Assembly: GCA_036365145.1 (NCBI GenBank)
Contig: JAEOAD010000013.1
Span: 44,395,001-44,459,000, forward strand
Direction of reading: 5' to 3'
DNA length: 64,000 nt
Source of the DNA: Orientallactaga sibirica
Taxonomy: Eukaryota; Chordata; Mammalia; Rodentia; Dipodidae
The notes below the pieces were generated by a model. The model was not told where the DNA came from. It saw nothing but the letters and a program-made list of their open reading frames with translations, and did not search any database. The stretch's first letter is position 1. The number at the start of each line of letters is the position of its first letter. Below, in pieces: positions 1 through 9,999 of this stretch. The position numbers and the translations under genes were made by a program.

Positions 1-100
1 GTGGCACAAGCATCTGGAGTTCATCTTCAGTGGCTAGAGGCCCTGGAACACCCATTCTCTCTATCTGCCTCTATCTTAAATAAATAAATAAAATAAGAAA
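1..100 (+). mobile_element. DIP-type SINE, 3' part only
   Basis: Core catctggagttc, gtggctagaggccctgg and an aaataaataaataaa tail are present. The 5' half lies outside the window. Confidence 0.85.
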
Positions 101-178
101 ATATTAAAAATCTAGGTCATATATTCGAGACAGGATATTAGAGACTGCCTTTCTTGAGAATCTTTAAAACTAGACAGT

Positions 179-256
179 GCTGGACCTGTAGCTCAGTGGT
201 AGAGAGCTACATAGTCAAAGGTCTAGTTCAATCCCCAGATATAGAAAATAAAAAGA
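179..256 (+). mobile_element. ID-type SINE (tRNA-Ala/BC1-like)
   Basis: A-box region gtagctcagtggtagag and B box gttcaatccc about 45 bp apart, followed by an A-rich tail. This is the ID layout of rodents. It looks like a tRNA gene promoter but has no acceptor stem or anticodon arm, so it is not a tRNA gene. Confidence 0.8.
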
Positions 257-267
257 ATAGGCAATCT

Positions 268-465
268 TTTTTTAAATATTTATTTATTGCAAACAGAGAA
301 AGAGAAAAAATACGTGAGTCAGGGACTTTTGCCACTGCCAATGAACTCCAAATACATGTATTACTTTGTGCATCTGGCTTTATGTGAATACTGGGGAATT
401 GAACCCAAGTCTATCAGGCTTTGAAAGCAAATGCCCTTTGACTACTGAGCCATCTTTCCAGGCCC
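268..465 (-). mobile_element. DIP-type SINE, left duplication breakpoint element
   Basis: Reversed tail at the left and reversed 5' end (gagccatctttccaggccc) at the right. Its part from 331 on is nearly identical to 7609-7742, while its part before 331 is not. It is therefore one parent of the hybrid SINE at 7500-7742. Confidence 0.88.
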
Positions 466-479
466 CCTTTTTAAAATTT

Positions 480-701
480 TTATTTATTTTATTTTTTATT
501 TTTAAATTTATTTTATTTGTTATTTGAGAGAGGGACAGAAATAGGCAGGGAGAAAGAAAGAGAGAGAATGGGCACGCTAGGGCCTCCAGCCACTGCAAAT
601 GAACTCCAGATGCATCTAGCTTATGTGGGTCCAGGGAAATTGAACCTGGGTCCTTTGGCTTTGTAGACAAGTGCCTTAACTGCTAAGCATCTCTCCAGCC
701 C
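480..701 (-). mobile_element. DIP-type SINE
   Basis: Ends in ctctccagccc. That end plus the following catttaaaaaa is repeated at 1196-1217, so the L1 tail next to it landed exactly here. Confidence 0.88.
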
Positions 702-711
702 ATTTAAAAAA

Positions 712-1195
712 TTTTTTTTAATTGACAACTTCTATACTTACATACAAAAAAAACCACCTGATATTTCCCTCCCTTCCCCCCATTCCACTTTAGAACTCCA
801 ATCTCCATCATATCCCCTCCCTCTCTCCATTAGTCTCTTTTAATTTGATGTCATCATCTTTTTCTTCTATTTTGAGGGTCTTGCAAAGGTATTGCTAGGC
901 ACTGCAAGGTCATGGATATCGAGGCCAATTTCTGTCTGGACAGTTGCAGTGTAAGGAGTCATACCCTTCCTTTGGCTCTTCCATTCTATCTGCCCCCTCT
1001 TCCACAATGGTCCCTGAGCCTTGGAGGGTGTGACAGAGGTGTTTCAGTACTGGGCACTCCTCCATCCCTTCTTCTCAGCACTGTGTTGCCTTTTGTGTCA
1101 TCCCAGTGGTCATTGCCATCTGAAAAGAGAAGCTTCTCTAACCAGAAGTGAGAGTAGCGTTAATATGTGAATATGAACATTAAGTGTAGTGCCCC
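712..1195 (-). mobile_element. 5'-truncated L1-like 3' UTR, copy a of unit 1
   Basis: Read on the minus strand it ends in a purine-rich block (gggaaggagggaaat), gaagttgtcaatt and an A run. It is flanked by ctctccagcccatttaaaaa at 691-710 and 1196-1215, a long target-site duplication typical of LINE insertion. No ORF2 remains. The family is named L1-like from its polypurine 3' UTR, poly(A) end and variable 5' truncation, not from a reverse transcriptase. Confidence 0.72.
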
Positions 1196-1206
1196 CTCTC
1201 CAGCCC

Positions 1207-1462
1207 ATTTAAAAAAATTTTTTTATGAGGGAGAGAAAGAGAGCAAATGAAAGAGAGAGAGAGAAACAGAGGGAGAATTGGCATGCCAGGGTCTCTAGCT
1301 ACTGCAATCGAACTCCAGACACATGCATCACCTTGTGTGCATGTGCAACCTTGCACGCTTGCATCACCTTGTGCATCTGGCTTACATGGGATCTGGAGAG
1401 TTGAACAGGAGTCCTTAGGTTTCACAGGCAAGTGCCTTAACCACTAAGCCACCTCTCCAGCC
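1207..1462 (-). mobile_element. DIP-type SINE, long variant
   Basis: Carries an extra segment (about 1340-1375) between the 3' core and the B box, giving a repeated 'caccttgtg' motif. Ends in ctctccagccc. Confidence 0.85.
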
Positions 1463-1464
1463 CT

Positions 1465-1693
1465 CTAAAAATATTTTTATTTTATCTGTTAGAGAGGGTG
1501 GGGGAAGGATAGAGAGAGAGAGAAAGAGAGAGAGAGAGAATGGGCACACCAGGGCCTCTTGCCATTGTCAATGAACTCCAGATGCATGTGCCACTTTGTG
1601 CATCTGGCTTTCCATGGGTCCTGGAGAATTAAAGCCAGGCCAGCAGGCTTTGCAAGCAAGTGCCTTTAACTGCTGAGCTATTTCCTCAGCCTC
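1465..1693 (-). mobile_element. DIP-type SINE
   Basis: AG-rich stretch 1515-1540 (reversed CT tract), core 1580-1630 and a degraded 5' end ctatttcctcagcctc. Confidence 0.85.
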
Positions 1694-1731
1694 AATCATT
1701 CTTATTCTTTTTTTAGGGGGGCACATTTTTT

Positions 1732-2358
1732 AAAAAATAAATTATTATAAATAAAATTATTTATTGTAGTGCCTGGCAAATGCTTTTATGTTTTATTTCC
1801 TAATTATTTTTTTAATAATTATTTTTTTATTGACAACTTCTATACTTACATACAAAAAAACACATGATATTTCCCTCCCCCCATTCCACTTTAGAACTCC
1901 AATCTCCATCATATCCCCTCCCTCTCTCCATTAGTCTCTCTTTTAATTTGATGTCATCATCTTTTTCTTCTATTTTTGAGGGTCTTGCAAAGGTATTGCT
2001 AGGCATTGCAAGGTCATGGATATCGAGGCCAATTTCTGTCTGCACGGTTGCATTGTAAGAAGTCATACCCTTCCTTTGGCTCTTCCATTCTATCTGCCCC
2101 CTCTTCAGCAATGGTCCCTGAGCCTTGGAGGGTGTGACAGAGGTGTTTCAGTGCTGGGCACTCCTCCATCCCTTCTTCTCAGCACTGTGTTGCCTTTTGG
2201 GTCATCCCAGTGGTCATCACCATCTGGAAAGAGAAGCTTCTCTAACCAGAAGTGAGAGTAGCATTAATATGTGAATATGAACATTAGCGTAGTGCTTTCA
2301 GGACAACTTGTTGGGAATAATGTATACATTTAGCCAGACAAGAGCAGGCTTTATATAA
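1732..2358 (-). mobile_element. L1-like 3' UTR with an extra about 90 bp 3' end
   Basis: L1-tail body at 1838-2358. On the minus strand the usual end (gaagttgtcaataaaa) is followed by about 90 bp of different sequence before a second aataaat/A-rich end at 1732. The whole is flanked by ggggggcacatttt at about 1717-1730 and gggggcacatttt at 2359-2371. This looks like an L1 insertion with a 3' transduction, nested in the tail of the B1 at 2372-2507. Confidence 0.68.
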
Positions 2359-2371
2359 GGGGGCACATTTT

Positions 2372-2507
2372 GAAGTAGGGTCTTGCTCTAGTCCAGGCTA
2401 TCCTGGAATTCAGTATGCAGTCACAGGCTATTTTCGAACTCACAGCTATCCTCCTACTTCACCCTCCAGTGTGCTGGAATTAAAGGCGTGCACCACACAC
2501 CCAGCTC
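2372..2507 (-). mobile_element. B1 SINE (7SL-derived)
   Basis: Reversed B1: gggtcttgctctagtccagg through gtgctggaattaaaggcgtg to cccagct. Its target-site copies are caatcattctt at 1693 and 2510, so the L1 at 1732-2358 sits inside its tail. Confidence 0.9.
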
Positions 2508-2521
2508 CCAATCATTCTTTC

Positions 2522-2734
2522 TTTTTAAAAAACATTTTTATTTATTTATTTATTTGCAAGCAGAGAGAGTAAAGAGATAGAATGGACAATCCAGGGGCTC
2601 CTGTTGCTGCAAAGGAACTACAGACACATGCATCACTTTGTGCATCTGACTTTACATGGGTACCGTGGAAATAAACCCAGGCCTTCAGGCTTTGCAAGCA
2701 AGTACTTTTAACCATGGAGCCATCTCTCCAGCCC
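2522..2734 (-). mobile_element. DIP-type SINE
   Basis: Full element: atttatttatttattt tail, gcagagagag, core 2620-2655 and end catctctccagccc. Confidence 0.9.
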
Positions 2735-2735
2735 T

Positions 2736-2940
2736 TTTCTTTCTTTCTTTCTTTTTTTTTTAAATTTTAGAAAGAGAGAGACAGAGAGAGAATTGGTGCA
2801 GCAGGGCCTCAGCCACCACAATCAAACACCAGACTCTTGCGCCACCTAGTGGGCATGTGAGATCTTGCGCTTGCCTTACCTTTGTGCATCTGGCTCTTAG
2901 GCTTCACAGGCAAGTGCCTTAAGTATGAAGCCATCTCTGG
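2736..2940 (-). mobile_element. DIP-type SINE, long variant, 5' end degraded
   Basis: Has the extra segment (ccacctagtgggcatgtgag, about 2841-2860) of the long variant. Tail region is TTTC-rich. Confidence 0.8.
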
Positions 2941-3391
2941 TTTGTCTTATCTGCGGTTTCTGTGCAGATCTTGAACTCCTGATCCTTTTGCCTCTATTTA
3001 CTTTCTTAGGGCATCGTGACATAGCAGTGTCATAGAAGTTGATGGGAAGGGAATAATGGTAGAGACATGTGGGATTATTGCACCACTAAAATTGAGAAAA
3101 AATTATTTGCAGTGATCTGTCAGTCCACCAACTGAGCAGTTAATGAAAACAGGTGGTATAATACAATTCTTCAGTTATTTCTAGAATCTTGATGAATCAG
3201 TCAACCCTTTCTTGAAAAAATAAAACACTAAGTAAAGCAGTTACCCCACCCCCAAAGGAACACAGTTCTGCTGCTATTCCAATCTGAAGATGATACTGAT
3301 CAGAACATAACAAAGATGTTCCTTTCTTCACACACCTACATGATGTCCAAGTCTTATTCAAACTCTAATACATGCAGCAGTTTTAAAAAGT
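2941..3391. other. Unique sequence, no gene seen
   Basis: Moderately AT-rich, without SINE motifs except a faint B1-like ttgaactcctgatcc near 2969. Duplicated at 10205-10663. Confidence 0.6.
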
Positions 3392-3393
3392 GT

Positions 3394-3549
3394 CTTAGAG
3401 CCAAGTGTGGTGGCACACGCCTTTAATCCCAGCACTCGGGAGGCAGAGGTAGGAGGATCGCTGTGAGTTCAAGGCCACCCTGAGACTACATAGTGAATTC
3501 CAGGTTACCCTGGGCCAGAGTGAGACCCTACCTCTAAAAAAAAAAAAAA
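3394..3549 (+). mobile_element. B1 SINE
   Basis: gccaagtgtggtggcacacg to gagaccctacctc plus A tail. Flanked by aaaaagtgtcttag at both ends (about 3377 and 3545). Confidence 0.93.
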
Positions 3550-3559
3550 GTGTCTTAGG

Positions 3560-3778
3560 GGCGAGAGAGATGGCTTGGCTTAGCGGTTAAGGTGCTTGCC
3601 TGTGAAGACTAAGGACCCAGGTTTGATTCCTCAGTACCCACACAAGCCAGATGTACAAGGTGGCGCATGCGTCTGGAGTTCCTTTACAGTGGCTAGAGGT
3701 CCTGGCACACCCATTCTAGTTCTTCTCTCTCTGTGCCTCATTCTCTCTCTCTCTCTCAAATAAATAAAGAAAAATAAT
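3560..3778 (+). mobile_element. DIP-type SINE
   Basis: A-box end duplicated (ggcttggcttagcggttaag), B box ggtttgattcc, CT tract, aaataaataaag tail. A third copy of the aaaaggtgtctta target follows at about 3949. Confidence 0.93.
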
Positions 3779-3933
3779 TTTTTTTTGTTTGTTTTTTCCG
3801 AGGTAGGGTCTCACTCTAGCTCAGGCTGACCTGGAGTTCACTATGTAGTCTCAGGGTGGCCCTGAACTCTCGGCGATCCTCCTACCTCTGCCTCCCAAGT
3901 GCTGGGATTAAAGGCGTGCTCCACCACGCCCGG
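3779..3933 (-). mobile_element. B1 SINE
   Basis: Inserted in the tail of the preceding SINE. aagaaaaataatttt flanks it at about 3768 and 3934. Ends ccaccacgcccggc. Confidence 0.93.
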
Positions 3934-3965
3934 CAAGAAAAATAATTTTAAAAGGTGTCTTACAT

Positions 3966-4146
3966 GGGGGAGATGGCTCAGCAGTTAAAGGTGGTAGTTT
4001 GCAAAGCCAGATGGCCTGAGTTCGATTTCCCAGTAGCCACGTAAAACCACATACACAAAGTGGTATATATATCTGGAGTTCATTGGCAGTGATTAGAGGC
4101 CATGGCACACCCATACTCTCTCTCTTTCCTCTCAAATAAATAAAGT
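3966..4146 (+). mobile_element. DIP-type SINE
   Basis: gggggagatggctcagcagttaaagg, gttcgatttccc, core and aaataaataaag tail. Confidence 0.9.
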
Positions 4147-4267
4147 GCATCTTGTCTGTGGCAAGCAATTATTGGAAATTCTGTGAAATACATGCAATTG
4201 GCATAAATCTCTTGTTATGTATCAGTTTTGCAAGAAATGTACCTTTCTCTATTTTTCCTGATCAATT

Positions 4268-4273
4268 TCTTTT

Positions 4274-4304
<31 letters not shown>

Positions 4305-4489
4305 CTTTTCTTTTCTTTTCTTTTCTTTTCTTTCTTTCTTTCTTTCCTCTTTCCTTCTTTCTTCTTTCTTTCTTTCTTTCTTTCCTTCTTTCCTTTCTTT
4401 CCTCTTTCCTTCTTTCCTCTTTCTTTCTTTTCTTTTCTTCTTTCTTTCTTTCTTTCTTTCTTCTTTCCTTCTTTCTTTCGTTTCTTTTT
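4268..4489. repeat. Polypyrimidine (TTTC)n tract
   Basis: About 220 bp of CTTT/CTTTT/TTCC repeats on the + strand. It creates an artefactual long open frame (4152-4898) coding phenylalanine, serine and leucine runs. Shorter at 11527-11752 in copy 2. Confidence 0.97.
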
Positions 4490-5245
4490 GTATGTCATTC
4501 TTACATTCTTCCAGCGGCAGATGTTAAATCCTAGTCAGCTTCGAGTTCCACTGCTCCTTTCTTTGGACACAGAAGGACTAACATCAGGCGATAGCATCAG
4601 TGGGGGGAAGGGCAGTGTCTTGTCCTTGCGCTTCAGACCATCTGCCCAGTGTCCCTCCTTGTATCTGAGTCCCAGTCTTCATCCAGATGGCTCTTTCATT
4701 CCCTCCCTTCCTCACAGTGGAGCCTCTTTTGATATCGTCTCTCTCTACTCCCCTATCGCACTATTCTGGAGCTGTGGAGAACCAGGCAGCGTGCCCAAGC
4801 CTCTGCCCCAGATCTGTGTTATTCTCAGGTTTGTGGAAAGCTTTTTAACTTCTCCACGGGCCACACACCGAGCCCCACCCCACCCCCAGACGCTTTGAGG
4901 CTGCCCCACCTGCTGAGGCAAGTAGCTCAGCTATTTCTTCTGTGCCCTCACCGTCTGGGGGAGGAGGGCTGTGCGGTTGTGAGCCCTTCCTAGGCTCCAT
5001 CCTGGGGGGCTGCATCATAGACTCCTCTATCCTGGGATTTCTCATACCCATTGGATAGAAGAGAAAGTTAGAAGGGGGTCTCTGAACCCCGTCTTTGATG
5101 ACATATTAGCATCTAAACCTTATTTCTTTTTGACTCTCTTTTCTGCTCTCTGGTCTAAGCGGACTTCATCCAGCCTCCGAGGTGGCGCATAGATCTTACA
5201 AATGGTTCACGCTCTCAGAGCTCCAGGGCTTGGGCTTCTCTTACT
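4490..5245. other. Unique sequence, no gene recognised
   Basis: GC-richer than its surroundings. The open frame on + to 4898 starts in the TTTC tract and gives low-complexity then unremarkable residues. I see no splice-site pair with a convincing exon. Copy 2 is 11753-12503. Confidence 0.55.
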
Positions 5246-5292
5246 CAAAAACAAACAAACAAACAAACAAACAAACAAACAAACAAACAACA
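5246..5292. repeat. (AAAC)n microsatellite
   Basis: Eleven or so AAAC units directly before a B1. Copy 2 at 12504-12556. Confidence 0.95.
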
Positions 5293-5303
5293 AACCTTTT
5301 CTA

Positions 5304-5441
5304 GCCGGGCGTGGTGTCACACGCCTTTAATCCCAGCACTTGGGAGGCAGAAGTAGGAGGGTCGCCGTGAGTTCGAGGCCACCCTGAGACTACATAGTGA
5401 ATTCCAGGTCAGCCTGGGCCAGAGTGAGACCCTATCTCAAA
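5304..5441 (+). mobile_element. B1 SINE
   Basis: gccgggcgtggtgtcacacg to gaccctatctcaaa. Imperfect flanking repeat aaaccttttc / aaaccctttc. Confidence 0.93.
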
Positions 5442-6400
5442 CCACCACGCCTCCAAAAGAAAACCCTTTCCTGCTGTAGCCACCTTTCCCCAGGTAATGA
5501 ATGCCTCACTCAGAGCATAGCCTTACAAAGTAATTGAAAACATGTCTTCCGGTGTGTAAAGTGTGGTGCCACTGCACTGCTGGAAAAGAAATGCAGGGAT
5601 TGGGGCGGCAACAGGAGCAGGGGGACTTCAGCATCCAGGGAGAGGCAGGGCACCCCTTCTCTCTCAAGGGTGCACAGGAGATCCCCTGCCCTTTTGTGTA
5701 GACGGTCATGGGTATGGTTTCTCTTCCTGCTGTGCTCAGGTCTCCTTTTCCACAGGGATGGATCATTTGGAAACCGTCCCCAGGGATCCTGCGAGGTCTG
5801 AGTTACACTGAGCCTGTCTCCTAAGTCTTGGGAGGAGGAATTTCAGTGGGTGTACCACAGTTTCCCACATACCCTGAGATTGGAAAGCTGGGAAGAAAAT
5901 GCAGAAATAAATGAATCTCCCCTACCTTGGAAATTAGTTCTTTCAACAGATTGTGTTAGCACTTGAAATCACTGCTTTAACTACTAAAATTGATTAAATT
6001 AGCAGCTCCGTATTTTGCCAAGATTTTTATAGGCTCTTCCCTCCGTTCTCAACAAATTAAAACCTGGCTCGCAGGGGAGTGGAGTAATCTGGAGACATTT
6101 CTTCTCCTGTCTCTGGATGCTGATGTAGCAAGCTTTTTGACAGTTTTTAAAAAGAAAAATTGAGTTCTTGATTACTACTCCTTATGTGTCTCATACCAGT
6201 ACTGTAGTACAGGAGTGTGGGAGGAAAACTGATATAACATTGAGGAGTTTAATAAATATTTGTAATATGGAGTCTTTAAATCATTGCTTTAGAGAAGTCT
6301 ATCATAAGGCATAGGATAACTTTCATTTCAGGGGGTAATGGTAGATGTCTGGTACTGTGATAAGGAACCGAATAAACTTATTATTGTTTTTTTTTTTTTG
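5442..6400. other. Unique sequence, no gene recognised
   Basis: About 960 bp free of SINEs. Short open frames on both strands resemble nothing I know. Nearly identical to 12704-13672, except that a run of 4 G near 5606 is 13 or so G near 12865. Confidence 0.6.
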
Positions 6401-6761
6401 GCATGCTTGCACGTTTTGTGTGTGTGTGTGTGTAGTATAGTACACGTGGTATGTGCGAAGTGTATTCATGTATGTGTGTGCAGATGGGTATGCGCCATGC
6501 ATTGCTGGAGGCCGGTGTCTTCTTCTCTTTTGTACTTGAGATGGAGTCTCTCGCTGAACCCCGAGCTATTTTCCCTCAGATTGGCCAACCAGCAAGTCCC
6601 AGTGATTCTCCCAAAGTCTCTGCTCCCCACAGGACTGGGGCTACTGGTGTGCATGGCTACATGGAACTGTTTACATGGTGAACTCAGGCAAGTCAAGCAT
6701 TCCCAGGCTCTCATACTCGCATGACATGCGCTCTTAGCCTTCTGAGCCATCTCCCCAGCCC
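6401..6761 (-). mobile_element. B4 SINE (ID-B1 composite)
   Basis: On the minus strand it starts ggctggggagatggctcaga, passes through a B1-like part and ends in (CA)n (6418-6434 on +). This order is the rodent B4 layout. Open frames across it are not genes. Confidence 0.8.
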
Positions 6762-7136
6762 CCAAACTGAATAAATCCATTTTATAAGTAGCAAACCTAA
6801 TACAATCTAACCGATTTTAAATATTTAATTTCAAATCTATTTTGTCACAAGATATAATGGGTAGCAATCATATGCACTCTTCAAAAACACAATACTCTCT
6901 GAAATCTAGAAAAGATATAACATTCAGCTTAACAAATGCAAAAGGAAGTGGTAGAATGATAAGGAATGATAAGGAAATGTGTTGTGTGGTATTCACGGTA
7001 GTATTATAATCCTGACTTCCAATTCAAATGAAGCACATATTTTTACTAAACTCTGAACTCACATCAACTTTCAAAGCATGCATTTTTGCTTGTGTTATAA
7101 TTAGAAGTGAAAATAGGACACAAAAGTATATACGTA

Positions 7137-7138
<2 letters not shown>
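6762..7138. other. Unique AT-rich sequence, no gene seen
   Basis: Contains a short direct repeat gaatgataagg at 6955 and 6964. Duplicated at 14028-14402. Confidence 0.6.

Positions 7139-7216
<78 letters not shown>
7139..7216. repeat. (AT)n(AG)n compound microsatellite
   Basis: About 44 bp of AT followed by about 34 bp of AG. Copy 2 (14403-14476) differs in length and has a G at the joint. Confidence 0.97.
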
Positions 7217-7220
<4 letters not shown>

Positions 7221-7318
7221 ATCACAGAACTGTTAAAAATGCATGAATAAAAGCCCAGTGGAGATGCACTGAAACATCATTGATTGTTATCTTTTGGGTG
7301 GTGGGTATAAACATGTTC

Positions 7319-7478
7319 TTTTTTGTTTGTTTGTTTGTTTTGTTTTTTTGAGGTGGAGTCCTGCTCTAGCCCAGGCTGACCTGAAATTCACTATGTAGTC
7401 TCAGAGTGGCCTTGAACTCATCTGCCTACTTCTGCCTCCCAAGTGCTGGGATTAAAGGCATGTGCCACCATGCCTGGC
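7319..7478 (-). mobile_element. B1 SINE
   Basis: GTTT-rich reversed tail, then ctgctctagcccaggctgac to ccaccatgcctggc. Confidence 0.92.
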
Positions 7479-7496
7479 TAACCATGATTTTTTTAA

Positions 7497-7742
7497 AAAA
7501 TAATTTTTAAAATTTATTTGAATGACAGAGAGAGAAAGGGGAAGGAAAAAAGAGAGAGAGTGAGAGAGGGAGGGAGGAAGGGAGAGAATGGGCATGCCAT
7601 GGCCTCCAGCCACTGCCAATGAACTCCAAATACATGTATTACTTTGTGCATCTGGCTTTATGTGAATACTGGGAATTGAACCCAAGTCTATCAGGCTTTG
7701 AAAGCAAATGCCCTTTGACTACTGAGCCATCTTTCCAGGCCC
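7497..7742 (-). mobile_element. Hybrid DIP-type SINE at the duplication joint
   Basis: The left part (to about 7608) matches the SINE at 14757-15004 (aatgacagagagagaaaggg and onward). The right part (from about 7629) matches the SINE at 268-465 (aatacatgtattactttg). The switch falls in the 20 bp shared by all three, gccactgccaatgaactcca (331-350, 7609-7628, 14869-14888). Confidence 0.93.
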
Positions 7743-7754
7743 CCTTTTTAAAAT

Positions 7755-7978
7755 TTTTATTTATTTTATTTTTTATTTTTAAATTTATTTTATTTGTTAT
7801 TTGAGAGAGGGACAGAAATAGGCAGGGAGAAAGAAAGAGAGAGAATGGGCACGCTAGGGCCTCCAGCCACTGCAAATGAACTCCAGATGCATCTAGCTTA
7901 TGTGGGTCCAGGGAAATTGAACCTGGGTCCTTTGGCTTTGTAGACAAGTGCCTTAACTGCTAAGCATCTCTCCAGCCC
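7755..7978 (-). mobile_element. DIP-type SINE (copy of 480-701)
   Basis: Same sequence and borders as the unit 1 element. Ends ctctccagccc. Confidence 0.88.
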
Positions 7979-7992
7979 ATTTAAAAATTTTT

Positions 7993-8461
7993 TAATTGAC
8001 AACTTCTATACTTACATACAAAAAAACCACCTGATATTTCCTCCCTTCCCCCATTCCACTTTAGAACTCCAATCTCCATCATATCCTCCCTCTCCATTAG
8101 TCTCTTTTAATTTGATGTCATCATCTTTTCTTCTATTTTGAGGGTCTTGCAAAGGTATTGCTAGGCACTGCAAGGTCATGGATATCGAGGCCAATTTCTG
8201 TCTGGACAGTTGCAGTGTAAGGAGTCATACCCTTCCTTTGGCTCTTCCATTCTATCTGCCCCCTCTTCCACAATGGTCCCTGAGCCTTGGAGGGTGTGAC
8301 AGAGGTGTTTCAGTACTGGGCACTCCTCCATCCCTTCTTCTCAGCACTGTGTTGCCTTTTGTGTCATCCCAGTGGTCATTGCCATCTGAAAAGAGAAGCT
8401 TCTCTAACCAGAAGTGAGAGTAGCGTTAATATGTGAATATGAACATTAAGTGTAGTGCCCC
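7993..8461 (-). mobile_element. L1-like 3' UTR (copy of 712-1195)
   Basis: Same truncated element. Several single-base losses in C and T runs relative to unit 1 (for example tatcctccctctccat for tatcccctccctctctccat). Confidence 0.72.
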
Positions 8462-8474
8462 CTCTCCAGCCCAT

Positions 8475-8729
8475 TTAAAAAAATTTTTTTATGAGGGAGA
8501 GAAAGAGAGCAAATGAAAGAGAGAGAGAGAAACAGAGGGAGAATTGGCATGCCAGGGTCTCTAGCTACTGCATCGAACTCCAGACACATGCATCACCTTG
8601 TGTGCATGTGCAACCTTGCACGCTTGCATCACCTTGTGCATCTGGCTTACATGGGATCTGGAGAGTTGAACAGGAGTCCTTAGGTTTCACAGGCAAGTGC
8701 CTTAATTCACTAAGCCACCTCTCCAGCCC
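8475..8729 (-). mobile_element. DIP-type SINE, long variant (copy of 1207-1462)
   Basis: Same internal extra segment at about 8601-8635. Confidence 0.85.
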
Positions 8730-8730
8730 T

Positions 8731-8959
8731 CTAAAAATATTTTTATTTTATCTGTTAGAGAGGGTGGGGAAGGATAGAGAGAGAGAGAAAGAGAGAGAGA
8801 GAGAATGGGCACACCAGGGCCTCTTGCCATTGTCAATGAACTCCAGATGCATGTGCCACTTTGTGCATCTGGCTTTCCATGGGTCCTGGAGAATTAAAGC
8901 CAGGCCAGCAGGCTTTGCAAGCAAGTGCCCTTTAACTGCTGAGCTATTTCCTCAGCCTC
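8731..8959 (-). mobile_element. DIP-type SINE (copy of 1465-1693)
   Basis: Same degraded 5' end ctatttcctcagcctc. Confidence 0.85.
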
Positions 8960-8993
8960 AATCATTCTTATTTTTTTAGGGGGCACATTTTTT

Positions 8994-9618
8994 AAAAATA
9001 AATTATTATAAATAAAATTATTTATTGTAGTGCCTGGCAAATGCTTTTATGTTTTATTTCCTAATTATTTTTTAATAATTATTTTTTTATTGACAACTTC
9101 TATACTTACATACAAAAAAACACATGATATTTCCCTCCCCCCATTCCACTTTAGAACTCCAATCTCCATCATATCCCCTCCCTCTCTCCATTAGTCTCTC
9201 TTTTAATTTGATGTCATCATCTTTTTCTTCTATTTTTGAGGGTCTTGCAAAGGTATTGCTAGGCATTGCAAGGTCATGGATATCGAGGCCAATTTCTGTC
9301 TGCACAGTTGCATTGTAAGAAGTCATACCCTTCCTTTGGCTCTTCCATTCTATCTGCCCCCTCTTCAGCAATGGTCCCTGAGCCTTGGAGGGTGTGACAG
9401 AGGTGTTTCAGTGCTGGGCACTCCTCCATCCCTTCTTCTCAGCACTGTGTTGCCTTTTGGGTCATCCCAGTGGTCATCACCATCTGGAAAGAGAAGCTTC
9501 TCTAACCAGAAGTGAGAGTAGCATTAATATGTGAATATGAACATTAGCGTAGTGCTTTCAGGACAACTTGTTGGGAATAATGTATACATTTAGCCAGACA
9601 AGAGCAGGCTTTATATAA
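8994..9618 (-). mobile_element. L1-like 3' UTR with extra 3' end (copy of 1732-2358)
   Basis: Same body and same extra 3' sequence. Flanking gggggcacatttt copies are at about 8979 and 9623; the second has a longer G run here. Confidence 0.68.
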
Positions 9619-9635
9619 GGGGGGGGGCACATTTT

Positions 9636-9770
9636 GAAGTAGGGTCTTGCTCTAGTCCAGGCTATCCTGGAATTCAGTATGCAGTCACAGGCTATTTTCG
9701 AACTCACAGCTATCCTCCTACTTCACCCTCCAGTGTGCTGGAATTAAAGGCGTGCACCACACACCCAGCT
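9636..9770 (-). mobile_element. B1 SINE (copy of 2372-2507)
   Basis: Reversed B1 ending cccagct, with caatcattctt target copies at 8959 and 9773. Confidence 0.9.
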
Positions 9771-9786
9771 CCCAATCATTCTTTCT

Positions 9787-9998
9787 TTTTAAAAAACATT
9801 TTTATTTATTTATTTATTTGCAAGCAGAGAGAGTAAAGAGATAGAATGGACAATCCAGGGGCTCCTGTTGCTGCAAAGGAACTACAGACACATGCATCAC
9901 TTTGTGCATCTGACTTTACATGGGTACCGTGGAAATAAACCCAGGCCTTCAGGCTTTGCAAGCAAGTACTTTTAACCATGGAGCCATCTCTCCAGCCC
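9787..9998 (-). mobile_element. DIP-type SINE (copy of 2522-2734)
   Basis: Same element; end catctctccagccc. Confidence 0.9.
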
Positions 9999-9999
9999 T

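Noticed and set aside
179..256. Possible tRNA gene (A and B boxes)
   Set aside because: ID SINE: A-rich tail, no cloverleaf and no anticodon arm. The same holds for the other ID and DIP-type elements.
912..1151. 79-codon frame found five times (912, 2016, 8178, 9276, 29411)
   Set aside because: Antisense reading of the L1-like 3' UTR; its recurrence reflects a repeated element, not a gene family.
4152..4898. 248-codon open frame, the longest in the window (and 232 codons at 11413-12111)
   Set aside because: Its first half is translated TTTC repeat (Phe/Ser/Leu runs); the copies differ by repeat length and frame, so there is no coding constraint.
6338..6724. 128-codon + frame with a Cys/Val-rich start
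   Set aside because: It crosses a (GT)n and a reversed B4 SINE; copy 2 has a different end, as expected for non-coding sequence.
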